Source of the DNA: Falciphora oryzae | Taxonomy: Eukaryota; Ascomycota; Sordariomycetes; Magnaporthales; Magnaporthaceae | Direction of reading: 5' to 3' | NCBI GenBank assembly: GCA_000733355.1 | Contig: JNVV01000019.1 | Location: 97,495 to 161,494, forward strand | Length of the DNA stretch: 64,000 nucleotides | Shown: positions 1 to 11,782 of the stretch, piece after piece | Layout of the letters: each line of letters starts with the position of its first letter | How positions within the stretch are numbered: position 1 is the first letter of the stretch | Program-made: the position numbers and the translations under genes | The notes under the pieces: model-generated | The model's database searches: none | Seen by the model: only the letters and a program-made list of their open reading frames with translations | What the model was told of the DNA's origin: nothing

Positions 1-1537
1 AGAAGGCGCGGAAACACATAGCTGTTCGAAAGGAGGGCGAGACCTGGCCACAGGGATGGTTTTACAACTGTATGTAGGGCTAGGTAGGTCCTGTACCCAT
101 GACGGCGGGAGCGAGGCATGACAAACATGACCAACAAGGTTCTGGCCACGGGTTTCGACATGAGGGTGGGAGGGAGAGTCCGGCCCGGTTCCATGAGAAG
201 GTAGGTAGGCAGCTCTCGCCTTGAGATGAGGTCCTGCCTTTCCCGTCCAGCGGAGCTGGTGGCATCGCGGCAGTGGCAAACGGGCTCGGAGCCGCAGGCG
301 GGCGTCCCGGCCTTGGGCGTCGCGGGCCCTTTAGCAGACCTAGTGCACCACCGGGTGCACCGTGGCCCGGTTGAGTGATGGTCTTTGGGAGCCTTGGCGC
401 TCGAGAAAGCAGTCGGGTCGAGTCCTGGCCTGGCCTCGGGCATAGTTCGCGCCAATTTCAAGGTGGGGAATGGCGACTGCTACTCGGCGAATCCACGTGC
501 GTAAAGGTCTGCGGAACCTACGTTAGTGGCGTCCGCGTGGGAAATCCTCCATGTCGGCATATGCCATGCCGCGCATGGGCTTTGGTCAACATGGTCAACA
601 CGTCGGAGAAGGTGGTCGGGCGGTTTGGACGGCTGCATGCTCCGGACGGTCCAACATAATATCGGGTGCCCGCATAGAGAGAGGAGGTTGAATGTCGGAG
701 CAAAAACTGGTGAAGCGCAGCAGGCATGTCGCAGGCATGTCGCAGGCATGTAAGCGTGCGGGGATGCACCTCTATGGGCAGGAGGTACGGCGGCCCTAAC
801 AAGACGGAGATGCTATCTAGCCTCCCGAGCAATCCGAGAAGAACTAAAGAAGCATGGGTAGGAATCGAGCGCGGTCTACTGAGTATGAGTAGGTGGATGA
901 AGACAAGCGGGAAGCCCGTCCGCACATGTGTCACGATCAGTGCAGCAGAGCACGCCGGGAGATGGAGGGAGTTGGCTCGCTGCTAGGTGCGGTGGTAACA
1001 TGCACATGCGCTGCCGGCAGAGGGTGCGAGGTAATGTGTCCAGCGCGAGCACTGGCAGTCTGCGAACTTTTCTCTTCTCTTGAATGGTAAGACCACCAAG
1101 CTCTGACACGAAAAATCCAGGCTCGTGCGATTTTCATATCCTCTGGCTATTTTTAGTAGAGAAAAGCTGCCGTGAATCGCTGCTTCTTACGGCCGAAGCA
1201 GTGGCATGAGGAGCGAGCGATGGACTTGACTTGATGTCGGGTTGTTTTGACCAGTTCTCGAAATAGGTTGCAGTTGTAGTCGCGTAACTAACACTCGATG
1301 CGTGACTGTCGCGTACAGTGTCCGAAATAGGGTTGTGAATGCGCACATCGACAATTTTGAGCACTGTGCACCCGGTACACCTCCTGACGTAATCAAACGC
1401 ATCTGGGGTCATGCACGCCCATCGCCCAGCCATCGCGCCAACGTGACCCAGGCTGCCATAACACCGAGCAGTCGCGAGATCTGGCGCTACGGATTCTGCA
1501 GGGAGGGCGAGGCATTGATTGGATCCCACAAGACTCC
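1..1537. other. Intergenic, upstream of IML1
   Basis: I see no convincing gene here. Short open frames overlap on both strands without domain-like composition. The stretch holds a small tandem repeat at 721-750 and the presumed promoter and leader of IML1 next to 1538. Confidence 0.6.
721..750. repeat. Tandem repeat, 11-bp unit, 2.7 copies
   Basis: The unit CAGGCATGTCG occurs at 721-731 and 732-742, followed by a partial copy at 743-750. It is too short to be a minisatellite of note and lies in non-coding DNA. Confidence 0.8.
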
Positions 1538-4500
1538 ATGTATCGAAATGTGCGCGGAAACCCACCCAACACCTCGTTCCCCGGCCAGTCCAGCAGGGCG
1601 AGGGCAGCTGTAGACGGACCCACAGCCCCGGACGCGGCCTCGGTCTCGGGGTCGACCATGCGGCCCGGCCACGGCCACGGCCACGGCACTCGCAGGGCTC
1701 GCACGGAGCACCGCTGCACCGTCACCGTCAACGAGTCTTTCTCCCGCGACGAGGTCCTGCTCAACCTCGACCTCCTTGATGATGTCTTCAAGCCCGGCTG
1801 CCTCGTCGCCATCGACGTGCCGCCCGAGAAGCCTGGCCACGCCAGCCTGCGGAAGCTGCCTCATCAGGACCTCGAGGCGGATGACCGCTTGGCCTCGGAC
1901 GCTGCCCCAAACGGTGCCGGTGCCGGTGCCGGTGCTGGCAGACGCTACCTGTTCATCGTCAAGGACATGTCCAAGGACCTCAAGACGCGCTACCCCAACG
2001 TGGGGCTATACGTTGCCAAGCATATCGCCGAGGCCTTTGGCATGAAGAAGGGGGGTCACGTGTATCTGACCCTAGAGGACGCCAACGACCCTGCGATAGA
2101 GGCCTCCCACGTCGAGCTGTCGTTCAAGGACCAGTACCTCTCCCGGTCCGACATGTGGCGCATGACGGTGGGCGAGCTGTCCGAGAGGACCGTGTACCAG
2201 GGCCAGGTGATATTCTTCCTAGGCGCCGTCAAGGCTCAGGTCACGGCCGTCTTTGTCGAGGGCCGCAAGGTCCAGTCCGCCTTCTTCGGCCGCAACACGC
2301 GGCCCATCTACCGCAGCGAGTCGGCGCGCTACATCATCTTCATCCAGATGGCCCGCGAGATGTGGGACTTTGACTCAGACGGCTCCGGCGAAATAATGTT
2401 CAACAAGGTCGTCAACGGCTTCCTCCCGGCCCTTTTTAAGAAGTGGGCTGGCTTGAAACTGAGGCACCTGGTCAGCATTGTGCTCTTCGCCAGGGTTGAG
2501 TACGACACCGGCCTGACGACCGAGTTTAGGGAGACAACCCTGAACGACCCCTACTACAGCGGCATCCAGCCATCAGGCAGCAAACGCCCTTACAAGGACT
2601 TCTATCGCGTTGTTGTCAGCGAAAAGACAAGCGTCGAGTGGACCAGCATCTTGTACCAGCTTAAGCGCGAGTTCGGCCTCTTCCGGCGCGATATCAGTCT
2701 ATACCACCACCAGGCCATGGAACCCGTCACGACATCACCTGACGACACGTTCTCGAGGCAGCTGCCAAGCCAGATCAAGGCCGAGTCCTCGCTCGCGACA
2801 CACGGCAACTTCCTCGAGGCCATCAACCTGGCCTCCTCTGTCTACGCCCACGACTACATCGACCGAGATCTGGTGAGGACCGGCATATCTGTGGTCGTTA
2901 TTAGCCCCGGTTCCGGTGTCTTTGACGTCGAGTACGAGGCACTGCGCCGCACGACTGAGGCCCTGGTTGGCAACGGCATCGGCATTGACCTGATTTGTGT
3001 CCCCAAGATGCCCTTGCATTCGGTGCCCCTGTTCCGCTACCGGAATCCCCAATACGAGGAGAGACTGCGGATGTCGTCCAAGGCCAAGACCATGTTCAAC
3101 GAGGGAAGTACGCCAAAGTACCACAACCTTCCGATAGGGAGCTACTCGAGCGCAACGGGCTCCTTTTCTCCGTCTAAGACGTTGGGTGCGTCGCATCGCG
3201 GAGAGCCGCTGTCGCTCTCTCACGCACCCAGCAACGACGAATGGTGCTTTGCTCTCCCGCAGTGGCTCCACGTGTCGTACTGGACGGGTGCCTCAGACGA
3301 GGCGCTGTCCTTCCAGGGAATCTCGGTGTCGGCGGCGGATACCAACGGCGGAAGCACACAGGAGGAGTTTGCCATTCGCTGCAGAATGTACGACCTACAG
3401 ATGAGGAGCGTTCTGGAGACTAACGAGATCGAGACGACACCCCTCCACGCCGACCCGTCCTTTCCCAGAAAACTCATCCAGCCGCTGCCTCCCTCCATCT
3501 TCCGACGGGTGGACATCGAAGGGGTCACCGTGATACCCAATCTGCGGGTTTCCGACGCCTTGTTTGGTCATGTGTACGGCTTCCAAAAGTTTGCCCCCGA
3601 CAAACACGCCAAGCCTGGCGAAAAGAGCGTCTGGCGTCACCTGCAGGAGTATGATGAGACGAAATGCCACCTGCCGAGCTCGAGACGTCATGGCGGCCTG
3701 CGCGTGAGAGATCCCGACGACGGTGGCCGCCGCGCACACGCAATCGAGGAGGACAGCTACCTTGGTGTCTCGGCGGCCTCGGAAAGGCGCGTCTCGATTG
3801 GATCCCACCAACAGCCGCACCGCCTGCCTCTGCGGATGGGCCTGGAGAGGCTGTCTCCCGTGGCGCCTGGGCTGCTGAAGTCTGCCTCTGACGCCGTAAG
3901 CGTGAGTTCCAAGTCGTCCGCCGGCAAGACACCCAAGTTTCTGCGCCAGATTAGCCTCGGCCAACGGGGGTTCGGCATCGCAGCGCCCAAGGCTGCCTTG
4001 GCAGTGCAGGCCGAAAATGTTGCAGCATCGACGTCGTCCTTGACACAGGGAGGGGTCCGGAGTCCGATGAGTGCCCGGAGCACACCGACAAAGCCACAAG
4101 CGCAGCTCGCTCCTTCGCCCCAGCTGGCGGCGACGGCCATCACTCGGGGCTCGCCAACGCCCGAGAACGCCATGGGCTACGGGCGCTCGATGAGAGACGG
4201 CGGGAGCCGGCCGATCCATATCAGGAACACGCTGCAGCCACTGGATGCTACCCTCATGGCCGATGCCACTGCCATCTCATCCTCGGTCATCCGGCACGAC
4301 GTCCCGGGAACTGACCGTGATCTTCGATACTCCAATGCGCTGCGGGCCGAGGACGCACAGAAGGTCGGCATATCGAAGCTCCGCGCCGGGGAGCTCCCTG
4401 AAATGCCGACCACCCTGTCCCCAACGGCGGCCATGTCCCCTTGGCTGACGATACTGAACCCTTCCAACCCGGACGTCAACAAGATCGACGACGCGAGCCT

Positions 4501-7294
4501 GTACAGTCGGTGGCAGCACGTCTTCCCACGGCCGTCCGAGATGAAGGTCATGAAGTGGAAGTCGCTTTGCACCCCTGCTGCGGTGCCCCTGACCACCGAG
4601 TACTTCCCTACCAAGGCTCAGTTCGATTCCGAGTACCAAAGGCAGCCTTACAACGTCTCACAGGAGCTAGATGACGAGCTGACCGAAGAACCCAAGTCGC
4701 GCGAGGAATTCCTCAAGGAGCTCGTCAGCCTTCGCTTCTCACAGGGCTTTCAGGTTGTCGTTGGCCAGGCAGTAGCCAAGGCGTTTGGTCAGAAACAGAT
4801 GAAAGTTGCAAATATCCTATCAAGGAACCACGCAACTGAAGATGGAACCAGCATCTTCATGTCGGTCGGCAACACGATCCATCAGCTGTCCTGCGTCAAT
4901 GGCACCGAGGTTGAGATCAATATCTTCACGCGCAAGCCCGCACACATGCGGCCGTCCGAGGACGAGCAGGCGGACGTGTACAGTCCCGCCATTCGCACTA
5001 TCCTGGACCCGACCTATGAGACTGCGAGCATCGACATCGTCAGCCCTAAACAAGAGCGTAACTGGAACTACATTGATTCCTATCTGGCCGGCCATGAGCT
5101 GGAGATGTCGGACACGTTCAGGTTCTGGAGGGCCAGATTCGTGCTGATCCCGACGACTTCTAGGACGTCAGCCGTGCCGGCCAGCGGGGACAGTGAAGAG
5201 GAGATCCGCATCGAGGGCATCAGGCGGCTCGGCCAGCTTTGGCTGAAGCACCGGTACATACCGCCTACCGAAAGGCGATTCCAGAACCTTGGGCCACGGT
5301 GGCGCAGGGAAGTCAACCCGCTGGACGTCGTCTACAAGACGGAAGATCCGTCGGTAGTGATCGCGGCAGAGCTCGAAACGCTGCCGCTGCTCGAGGGTCT
5401 CGATGCCGGCCATCGGAGGCCACAGCTGGTCACCAATAAGGACCGATTCCGCAAGTCAAACCCGAACCTGGCAGCGCTCGCCGAGGCAATACAACAGCCC
5501 GTCGAGCAAGGGGGTGTCAGGATGCAAAATCGCAGGTGGCACTTGCGTCTGCACTACAACTGCTTCATCGGGTCCGACATGATCAACTGGCTGCTGGATA
5601 ACTTTGAGGATCTCGAGAGTCGCGAGGAGGCCGAGGAGTTGGGCAACATGCTCATGGTCTCCGACCATGACAAGTCCAAGGAAAAGGACAAAGATAAAGA
5701 CAAGGAGAAGGACAAGGACAAGGAGCCCCGCAAGGAATCAGGCATCTTTGTGCACGTGGAAAAACGGCATCGATTCCGTGACGGACAATATTTCTACCAG
5801 ATCAGCAGCGAGTATGCCAAGCCGCAGCCTCCGGCCTGGTTCAACTCGAGGTGGCGCGATACGTCGGTGCCATCGACGCCCATATCGGAGCAGATTCCGA
5901 GGGACGGCGCTCGGCCAGGTCCTTCCCGGCCAACTTCGATCCACGAAGAAACGTCCCCGACGTCGGGGGCGACCACGCCAACACAGTTCATGTATGGGAA
6001 GAAGCCGCGGGTGGTCCTAAGCAAGGTGATGAAGTACGACGTGGACCAGCGCAAGCGATCATACCGGCCGGAACGGATAGACCTACACTACGACCGGCTG
6101 CACAACCCGGACAACTGCTACCACTTGCGGATCGACTGGATGAATGTGACGGCCAAGCTGATCGAGGACGCGGTCGAGGGCTGGGCGCGGGAGGCGACGG
6201 CATACGGCCTGCGGCTGGTCGAGGTGCCCATCGCCGAAGCGTGCTCCATCAGCGAGATAAACCCGTTCCGCCGGCCGTACCGCATCGAGCTGGCCGTGCG
6301 GCCGCCCGACAAGCAGCCGGCGACGTACTACGACCCGAACTCCTTCGGGCCTCAGGCCCAGCCGGGTCAACTCGTGTACCAGAAGGCGATCCTGCGCAAG
6401 TTCGACTTTGTGCTCGACATGGAGTCAGCGTCGAGCTTCCCAGGCAACGTGGACGTGACGTACTCGTGGGGGAAACCCGACTTCAGGTACACGCAGTACA
6501 TACACCGGTCCGGCATGCTGCTAGCCCAGATCACGGACGAGGGCAATTTCCTGGTGCTTGCCAACCGCCTGTATAGCAACCGGGCGCAGGCGGCACGTGA
6601 CAAGGAGATGCGCAAGGAGGAGGACCAGCAGCAGCAACAGAAGCAGAAGAGGCAACAGCAGCAGAAGCATCAACACCAACAGGGCGGCTACGCGGCAGAG
6701 TATAGGGCGCTAGCGGCGGATCCGACCCCAGCGGCATCACCGATGATCAGGGCGGCTATCGTGGGGTCGCCGACAACGACGGGGCAACAACAGCAGCAAG
6801 GTGGCGAGGTGGCCGGCCTCAACTGGATACTTGCGGCCAACAACAACACCAGCGTCCTCGGCAACAATAACAGCGCCAGCATCAACAACGCCCTCGCTAA
6901 CAACAGCACGAAGACAGCGGCGAGCTCGGCGGCAGGGATTACGTCTTCAGAGCCGGAGCGAATCAAGGACGAGCTCGAGCGGTTCTGCCATGACGCAGCG
7001 TCGCTAGCGGCCTTCTACCAGGAGGTTCTCGAGAGGGAGCCGCCACCGCAACCGGCGTCGTCGATCCTGGCGCCGTCGGTAGTGTCGGCGACCGGCTCCG
7101 GGGCCGGGATGGGGGTGCCCGATAGCCACATCCCGACGTTTGGGGGCCTGCCTCCCGGGGTGCTGGCGGCGGCCGGGGTGTCGGAACTGGGGGCGTCACT
7201 GGCGAGCCCGAGGATGGCTAGCCCGGCGGCGCTCTCGGCATCGCAGCTGCTGAGGCGCGGTAGCGTGCAGGAGGTGCTCACGGCGTTTCGGTGA
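1538..7294 (+). CDS. IML1: IML1, SEACIT/GATOR1 subunit (DEPDC5 orthologue)
   Basis: This is an intronless frame of 1918 codons. Iml1 with Npr2 and Npr3 forms the vacuole-membrane SEACIT complex, which restrains TORC1 when amino acids are short (family knowledge). The N-terminal IML1 domain covers roughly residues 130-430. A DEP domain begins near residue 1305 and shows the [20 protein letters not shown] core. The DEP domain is split by a Lys/Asp/Glu tract near residues 1385-1405. The C-terminal part carries a Gln-rich stretch near residue 1696 and Asn-rich stretches near 1770. The length is typical of filamentous-fungal Iml1 (about 1800-1900). ATG 1538 is used here, but ATG 1658 (residue 41, [13 protein letters not shown]) is an in-frame alternative just before the conserved part and could be the true start. 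RRP8 follows on the same strand after 635 bp, with no sign of co-transcription. Confidence 0.93.
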   Translation: MYRNVRGNPPNTSFPGQSSRARAAVDGPTAPDAASVSGSTMRPGHGHGHGTRRARTEHRCTVTVNESFSRDEVLLNLDLLDDVFKPGCLVAIDVPPEKPGHASLRKLPHQDLEADDRLASDAAPNGAGAGAGAGRRYLFIVKDMSKDLKTRYPNVGLYVAKHIAEAFGMKKGGHVYLTLEDANDPAIEASHVELSFKDQYLSRSDMWRMTVGELSERTVYQGQVIFFLGAVKAQVTAVFVEGRKVQSAFFGRNTRPIYRSESARYIIFIQMAREMWDFDSDGSGEIMFNKVVNGFLPALFKKWAGLKLRHLVSIVLFARVEYDTGLTTEFRETTLNDPYYSGIQPSGSKRPYKDFYRVVVSEKTSVEWTSILYQLKREFGLFRRDISLYHHQAMEPVTTSPDDTFSRQLPSQIKAESSLATHGNFLEAINLASSVYAHDYIDRDLVRTGISVVVISPGSGVFDVEYEALRRTTEALVGNGIGIDLICVPKMPLHSVPLFRYRNPQYEERLRMSSKAKTMFNEGSTPKYHNLPIGSYSSATGSFSPSKTLGASHRGEPLSLSHAPSNDEWCFALPQWLHVSYWTGASDEALSFQGISVSAADTNGGSTQEEFAIRCRMYDLQMRSVLETNEIETTPLHADPSFPRKLIQPLPPSIFRRVDIEGVTVIPNLRVSDALFGHVYGFQKFAPDKHAKPGEKSVWRHLQEYDETKCHLPSSRRHGGLRVRDPDDGGRRAHAIEEDSYLGVSAASERRVSIGSHQQPHRLPLRMGLERLSPVAPGLLKSASDAVSVSSKSSAGKTPKFLRQISLGQRGFGIAAPKAALAVQAENVAASTSSLTQGGVRSPMSARSTPTKPQAQLAPSPQLAATAITRGSPTPENAMGYGRSMRDGGSRPIHIRNTLQPLDATLMADATAISSSVIRHDVPGTDRDLRYSNALRAEDAQKVGISKLRAGELPEMPTTLSPTAAMSPWLTILNPSNPDVNKIDDASLYSRWQHVFPRPSEMKVMKWKSLCTPAAVPLTTEYFPTKAQFDSEYQRQPYNVSQELDDELTEEPKSREEFLKELVSLRFSQGFQVVVGQAVAKAFGQKQMKVANILSRNHATEDGTSIFMSVGNTIHQLSCVNGTEVEINIFTRKPAHMRPSEDEQADVYSPAIRTILDPTYETASIDIVSPKQERNWNYIDSYLAGHELEMSDTFRFWRARFVLIPTTSRTSAVPASGDSEEEIRIEGIRRLGQLWLKHRYIPPTERRFQNLGPRWRREVNPLDVVYKTEDPSVVIAAELETLPLLEGLDAGHRRPQLVTNKDRFRKSNPNLAALAEAIQQPVEQGGVRMQNRRWHLRLHYNCFIGSDMINWLLDNFEDLESREEAEELGNMLMVSDHDKSKEKDKDKDKEKDKDKEPRKESGIFVHVEKRHRFRDGQYFYQISSEYAKPQPPAWFNSRWRDTSVPSTPISEQIPRDGARPGPSRPTSIHEETSPTSGATTPTQFMYGKKPRVVLSKVMKYDVDQRKRSYRPERIDLHYDRLHNPDNCYHLRIDWMNVTAKLIEDAVEGWAREATAYGLRLVEVPIAEACSISEINPFRRPYRIELAVRPPDKQPATYYDPNSFGPQAQPGQLVYQKAILRKFDFVLDMESASSFPGNVDVTYSWGKPDFRYTQYIHRSGMLLAQITDEGNFLVLANRLYSNRAQAARDKEMRKEEDQQQQQKQKRQQQQKHQHQQGGYAAEYRALAADPTPAASPMIRAAIVGSPTTTGQQQQQGGEVAGLNWILAANNNTSVLGNNNSASINNALANNSTKTAASSAAGITSSEPERIKDELERFCHDAASLAAFYQEVLEREPPPQPASSILAPSVVSATGSGAGMGVPDSHIPTFGGLPPGVLAAAGVSELGASLASPRMASPAALSASQLLRRGSVQEVLTAFR

Positions 7295-7929
7295 TTTTGG
7301 ATATATAGGGACATACCTAGCACCGACCTGGGTATACAGCAGGTGGCGGCCGCAGCCATCGTCGGGATTTTTGGGAATAGGCCTCGTGGCTTTGGTGCTG
7401 CAGTTTGAGCCTCCCCATTCCATATTCAATGTGTATATAGTGTGAAGCGGCGTACGATTGTGTGATGAAAGAATAATTTCAGCCAAAAGCCGCAGAACCT
7501 GATACATGCTTTGATTGAACGATGTCTAGCCTCTTATTAAGCACGGAGAAAAGAGTCAAGTGTTTGGGAGCCCAGGACAGAGTCAAACGCTTTATGCCTG
7601 GAACACCTCTTGAGCGAAACCGAAATGCATTGAAAGCAGAACTGGCTGGGATGAGTGCCCGAATTAGGTGGTGCAGCCCACCAAACCCGCCCATAAGTCG
7701 AGGCTACCCGCTATGTGGGCTTGGCGGGCTTGCGCATTAGTGGGCCTGCTCACCAAACAGCCGGGACCAATAACGGGCAACAAAATTTTCACGCGCTGGG
7801 TAGCGGCCCGACTGGAGCGTTGAAAAACTTCATTTGATGTTAGCTCACTTCGTGTTCATGTTCGAACTTGCAGCTAGGCAGGCCACCGCAGCGTGAGACT
7901 TTCAATAGCAGCATCGCCAGCTTGCCAGA
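7295..7929. other. Intergenic, IML1 to RRP8
   Basis: This stretch holds the 3' end of IML1 and the promoter of RRP8. I see no gene or strong repeat. Confidence 0.6.
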
Positions 7930-9663
7930 ATGTTCACCGTCCCTGGCTGGTCGCTCTCAGCGGACAAGCTGAAGACAGAGACCGTGGCGTCGCCGGCCAC
8001 CAGTGGAGCTGGTGCTGGTGTTGGAGCTGTCGCATCAACTACACCGTCCAGGAAGAGGAAAAGACCCAACAAAGGACCCAGCGAGGTGACTCGTGATAAT
8101 GTCGCCGACCTCTGGGAGAAGATCATAGAGCACAAGGAGCCACCAGGCTCCTCAAAGGGCCCCTCCGCCCCCAAGGACGGCAACAAAAAGCGGCAAAAGG
8201 TGAACAAGGCAGACCGCAAAGCTGGCGGGACATCCCAGGATCAACCAGCGCAATCAAGCCAAGGACCGAAGGCTTCACGCGAGCCCACTGAGTCCGCCCC
8301 TGCTCCTGCTGCTGCTCCTGTGAAGCCCGAGAGCAAATCCGGAAAGGCGCAGGAGAAGAAGAAGGACAAGAAGAAAAAGAAGAAGGATGGGAAGGACCCC
8401 AAGGACAGCAAGGCCGACGCGAAGCCGGAGCAGAAGCCAGCCGCCGCCGAGCAGAGCACCCAGCCGATACCTGCACCGGCCCCGCCACCAGCGCCCGCGG
8501 CGGCAGCGCCAAAGCTCACGCCCCTGCAGGCCTCGATGCGCGCCAAGCTCGTCTCGGCGCGGTTCCGGCACCTGAACGAGACGCTGTACACGCGGCCCTC
8601 GGCCGAGGCGTTTGAGCTGTTCGGCGAGTCGCCCGACATGTTCGCCGAGTACCACGAGGGCTTCCGGCAGCAGGTCGGCGTGTGGCCCGAGAACCCCGTC
8701 GACGGCTACATCGCCGACATCCGCGCCCGCGCCGCCGCCCGCCCGCCCCAGTGCTCCCCCTCCTTCCGAGGCGGCAGGGGCGGCGGCAGAGGTGGTGGCC
8801 GACACCAGCAGAAGCAGCGCCGAGAAGAAGCGTTCGAGGCCGCCGCGGCGGGCGGCGGCGCGGAGCCCCTGCCGCGCACCGCGGGCGAGTGCACCGTCGC
8901 GGACCTGGGCTGCGGCGACGGCCGCCTGGGCGGCGAGCTCCAAGGGCCGACGGCCGAGCGGCTGCGGCTGAGGGTGCTCAGCTTCGACCTGCAGAGCCCG
9001 GCGCCGCACGTGACAAAGGCCGACATGGCGGCACTGCCGCTCGACGACGGCTCCGTCAACGTCGCCATCTTCTGCCTCGCCCTCATGGGCACCAACTGGC
9101 CCGCCTTCGTCGAGGAGGCCTACCGCGTCCTGCACTGGAAGGGCGAGCTGTGGGTCGCCGAGATCAAGAGCCGCTTCGCCCCGCCCGGGGCCCGCAGGAA
9201 GGGCGCCCCCGGAGGAGGAGGAGGCGGCGGCGTCGTCGACCACAGCGTCGGCAACCGCCGCAAGAAGGCCGCCACCGCCGCCGGCAAGAAGGCCCTGGCC
9301 ACCGACGAGGCCCGCGCCGCCGCGTCGCAGGCCGAGGCGCTCGCGGTCGAGGTCGACGGCGCCGACGACCGCCGCGCCGAGACCGACGTCTCGGCCTTTG
9401 TCGAGGTCCTCGCGCGCCGCGGGTTCGTGCTGCACGGCGAGGGCGCCGACGCTGTCGACATGAGCAACAAGATGTTCGTCAAGATGCGCTTCCTCAAGGC
9501 CGCCACCCCGACGGTGGGCAAGGGCGTGCCCAAGGAGAAGCATCAGTCCATCTCGGTGGGCCCTGGCGGGTCTTCCAAGAAGAGGTTCATCGACACCACC
9601 GAGCCGGTGAATGCGGCCGACGAGGCCAAGGTCCTGAAGCCATGCGTGTACAAGATTCGCTGA
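7930..9663 (+). CDS. RRP8: RRP8, 25S rRNA adenine-N1 methyltransferase
   Basis: This single exon encodes 577 aa. Rrp8 is the nucleolar SAM-dependent enzyme that makes m1A in domain I of 25S rRNA and supports early pre-rRNA cleavage (family knowledge). The N-terminal 200 residues are low in complexity, with a Lys-rich nucleolar-type tract from about residue 138. The catalytic part starts near residue 205 (RFRHLNETLYT). The SAM motif VADLGCGDG is at 323-331, followed by FDLQSP and the Rrp8 signature FCLALMGTNW. An Arg-Gly insert (FRGGRGGGRGGGR, about 280-292) lies between the conserved N-cap and motif I. Another Gly/Ala/Lys-rich insert lies after IKSRF. Coding GC is very high, which produces a 508-codon antisense open frame at 8275-9801 that I take as a shadow. 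The gene converges with DDI1. Confidence 0.95.
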   Translation: MFTVPGWSLSADKLKTETVASPATSGAGAGVGAVASTTPSRKRKRPNKGPSEVTRDNVADLWEKIIEHKEPPGSSKGPSAPKDGNKKRQKVNKADRKAGGTSQDQPAQSSQGPKASREPTESAPAPAAAPVKPESKSGKAQEKKKDKKKKKKDGKDPKDSKADAKPEQKPAAAEQSTQPIPAPAPPPAPAAAAPKLTPLQASMRAKLVSARFRHLNETLYTRPSAEAFELFGESPDMFAEYHEGFRQQVGVWPENPVDGYIADIRARAAARPPQCSPSFRGGRGGGRGGGRHQQKQRREEAFEAAAAGGGAEPLPRTAGECTVADLGCGDGRLGGELQGPTAERLRLRVLSFDLQSPAPHVTKADMAALPLDDGSVNVAIFCLALMGTNWPAFVEEAYRVLHWKGELWVAEIKSRFAPPGARRKGAPGGGGGGGVVDHSVGNRRKKAATAAGKKALATDEARAAASQAEALAVEVDGADDRRAETDVSAFVEVLARRGFVLHGEGADAVDMSNKMFVKMRFLKAATPTVGKGVPKEKHQSISVGPGGSSKKRFIDTTEPVNAADEAKVLKPCVYKIR

Positions 9664-10209
9664 GGCCGGCGGATTGGCCCATGGCCGGGGATCCAGGCGA
9701 CTACCACAGCTTGTCGGAGCCAGCGTCTGGCCCGCCAGCTGCATTGCTTTCAGGAGGCGGGAGTTATGAATCACAATAGCAACGCAAGCACACATACCCA
9801 AATATTCATCTGATCAGACAAATAGGAGGCCGGTTTACTCGTCATAATCATCATGTGTATTACAAAGCTTTTCTAAAAGCCTGAAATTATTAGTTCTGCC
9901 TTTTCTGCCTTCTATCCCATTTTCTGTATGCGATCGGGATGCGATAACCCGGTCAAATCTTCCAATATCATCATGGGGAAATGGCAATTGCAAACTCCGA
10001 AATCAGCGGGAAACAGGGAAAGAAAGCGTGGGAAAGAGGAAGAGGCATGTGGTCTTCGGATGCCTGGAAATAGGCAGCGGTTGGTTGAAGGGAAACAACG
10101 CTGAGGGCCACAACAAAGAGAGGGCCCCAGTTGACGGGGGAAAAGATAGGTGCTGGGCAGCTATTCTCAGGGAGGATCTCATCTATAATATCCCGGCGTC
10201 CGATGCTCA
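9664..10209. other. Convergent 3' region, RRP8/DDI1
   Basis: AT-richer than its flanks, this stretch serves as the 3' flank of both RRP8 (+) and DDI1 (-). I see no gene in it. Confidence 0.6.
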
Positions 10210-11782
10210 TCACCCTTGGAAAAGACGGTTGGCAGCGTAGTCGAGATTACCCCCGGTGGCCGTCAACGCCTGAACGACAGCTTCTCGGCTGAACCCCAGG
10301 TTCATGAGCTGTTCGATATGCTCCTCGGGGAACTTTGGCAGGGGAGGGGGGCCGGGAAGGCTCTGTTGTGGCTGGGAGCCTGACGGTTGCGACGGCCCTG
10401 CGGGCGATGGCTCGGGAGCACCAGCGGTGGCGGGGCCTGATACCGCGCCGGATCTCGCGCCAATAGTAGTGCCTCCGGGCCCGCTAATGGTTGGCTCCTC
10501 CTCCAGCGCCTCCTCGGATTCCTTGGGGATGTCAGCCTCTCCAAGGAACGAGATCTCCTCGCCCTGAATAATGAGCTTCCCCTTGGACAGGTCAATAGTG
10601 GCCTGGTAGCGCTTGAGCATATCCAAGCCCAGCAGGAGATCAACCGACTTGCCCTCCATGACCGTGAAGCTGCAAGGGAGGAACAAACTGCCGATCTTGA
10701 TAGGGGCTGTGTGGACCCTCCCAATGATAGTAGCGGTGCCGACGCCTCGAGCCACACCGGCAAAGCGCCTGTCGACAAGGCGCATGATACCACAGGCCTC
10801 GGCGCAGCTCGGCGACATGATGGTCGCTTGCGCGCCTGAGTCGACCATCGCCTTGACCTTGTGTCCGTTCACTTCGACGTCGGCATAGAGGAGGTGGACA
10901 CGGCCAAAAACTAGTGGAGTGTTCAACGGTCGAGTTAGAACAGGGAAAACTCCCGACGCGAGTGTGGTAGGGAAGGATTGGGGCGGCAAATGATGTGATA
11001 GAACGGCGAAGACGAATAGAGGGATAGGAAGGGATACAACGATAGAGGGGATAGAAGAGGCAAGGATTACCTTCAGGATTGTATTCCATGGCATTCTGCA
11101 GGTTCTCCATGACGCGCTCCTGCCTGATCATCTCCTCGATCTTGGTTTGCGCCTCGATATCGAAGGGGTCCTCGTTGAGCTGCTGTATTTGCCGCTGGCG
11201 CTCAGCACGCTCTCTCCGGTCGCGGTCGATGCTCATGGAATAGAGCTGGGCGAAGCGCTCTGGGTCGTCGAGCACAGATGCCAGCTGCGGTTGCTGGCTG
11301 GTAAGGCTGGCGCGAATCGCAGGGTTGCCCAGGATTTGTAGTCGAATAAACTCCGGGTCCTGGGGCATTCCGCTGCCACCACCGCCAGCGCCCCTGCTGC
11401 CGGAACCCTCGGCCATACCTCGGCCGGCCTGCTGACCGGCAACGCGGCTGCCCGAGGCTCCCCGCGTCTCCCGCACGTGGAGCCCAAGCAGGTCGCCGTC
11501 GACTATCTGCAGCTCCTGCATCGTTTTGCTGTTGTCGGCGATGAGGACCCCGTTGTGGTAGAGGTGTTGTGACGTCGGTGCGATCTGGGTCTCGGCTTGT
11601 ATAGAGCTCCGCAGGGTTTCGAGAGTCATGTCCGGGAAGATTTCGAGGGAGAGCAGGTCCTGATCCTCCGCCGCTGCGGGGTTCGTGATGCTGATGGTGA
11701 CGCGCCTTCAACTCGACATGTTAGCGCCCTCACACGCTGTGAGCTTTCTTGGTCAGCAGTAGGATTCATGGTCGCAGTACAT
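10210..11782 (-). CDS. DDI1: DDI1, UBL-UBA shuttle with retroviral-type aspartyl protease fold
   Basis: The model is complement join(11782..11781, 11705..11071, 10910..10210), 445 aa. Ddi1 carries ubiquitylated clients to the proteasome and cleaves some heavily ubiquitylated proteins (family knowledge). Order: N-terminal ubiquitin-like domain (MRVTISITN then the MTLETLRSS region), helical linker, protease domain from about 213 with catalytic motif DSGA at 236-239 and the flap and LLLGLDMLKR segments, then a C-terminal UBA domain at about 406-445 (LMNLGFSREAVVQAL). The 160-bp intron 11070..10911 joins GAA-G to TT-TTT-GGC, restoring EVFGRVHLLY. The first intron (11780..11706, 75 bp) would split the start codon as AT|G. 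This is inferred because the frame upstream of MTLETL is open back to MRVTISI and is then blocked by TGA; if wrong, the safe start is ATG 11629. Confidence 0.9.

Noticed and set aside
8682..9779. 365-codon Arg-rich frame overlapping RRP8 in another frame
   Set aside because: Arg/Pro/Gly composition is that of a frame-shifted GC-rich gene.
8275..9801. 508-codon open frame antisense to RRP8
   Set aside because: It mirrors the GC-rich codon positions of RRP8 and has no recognisable domain; the sense protein is clear.
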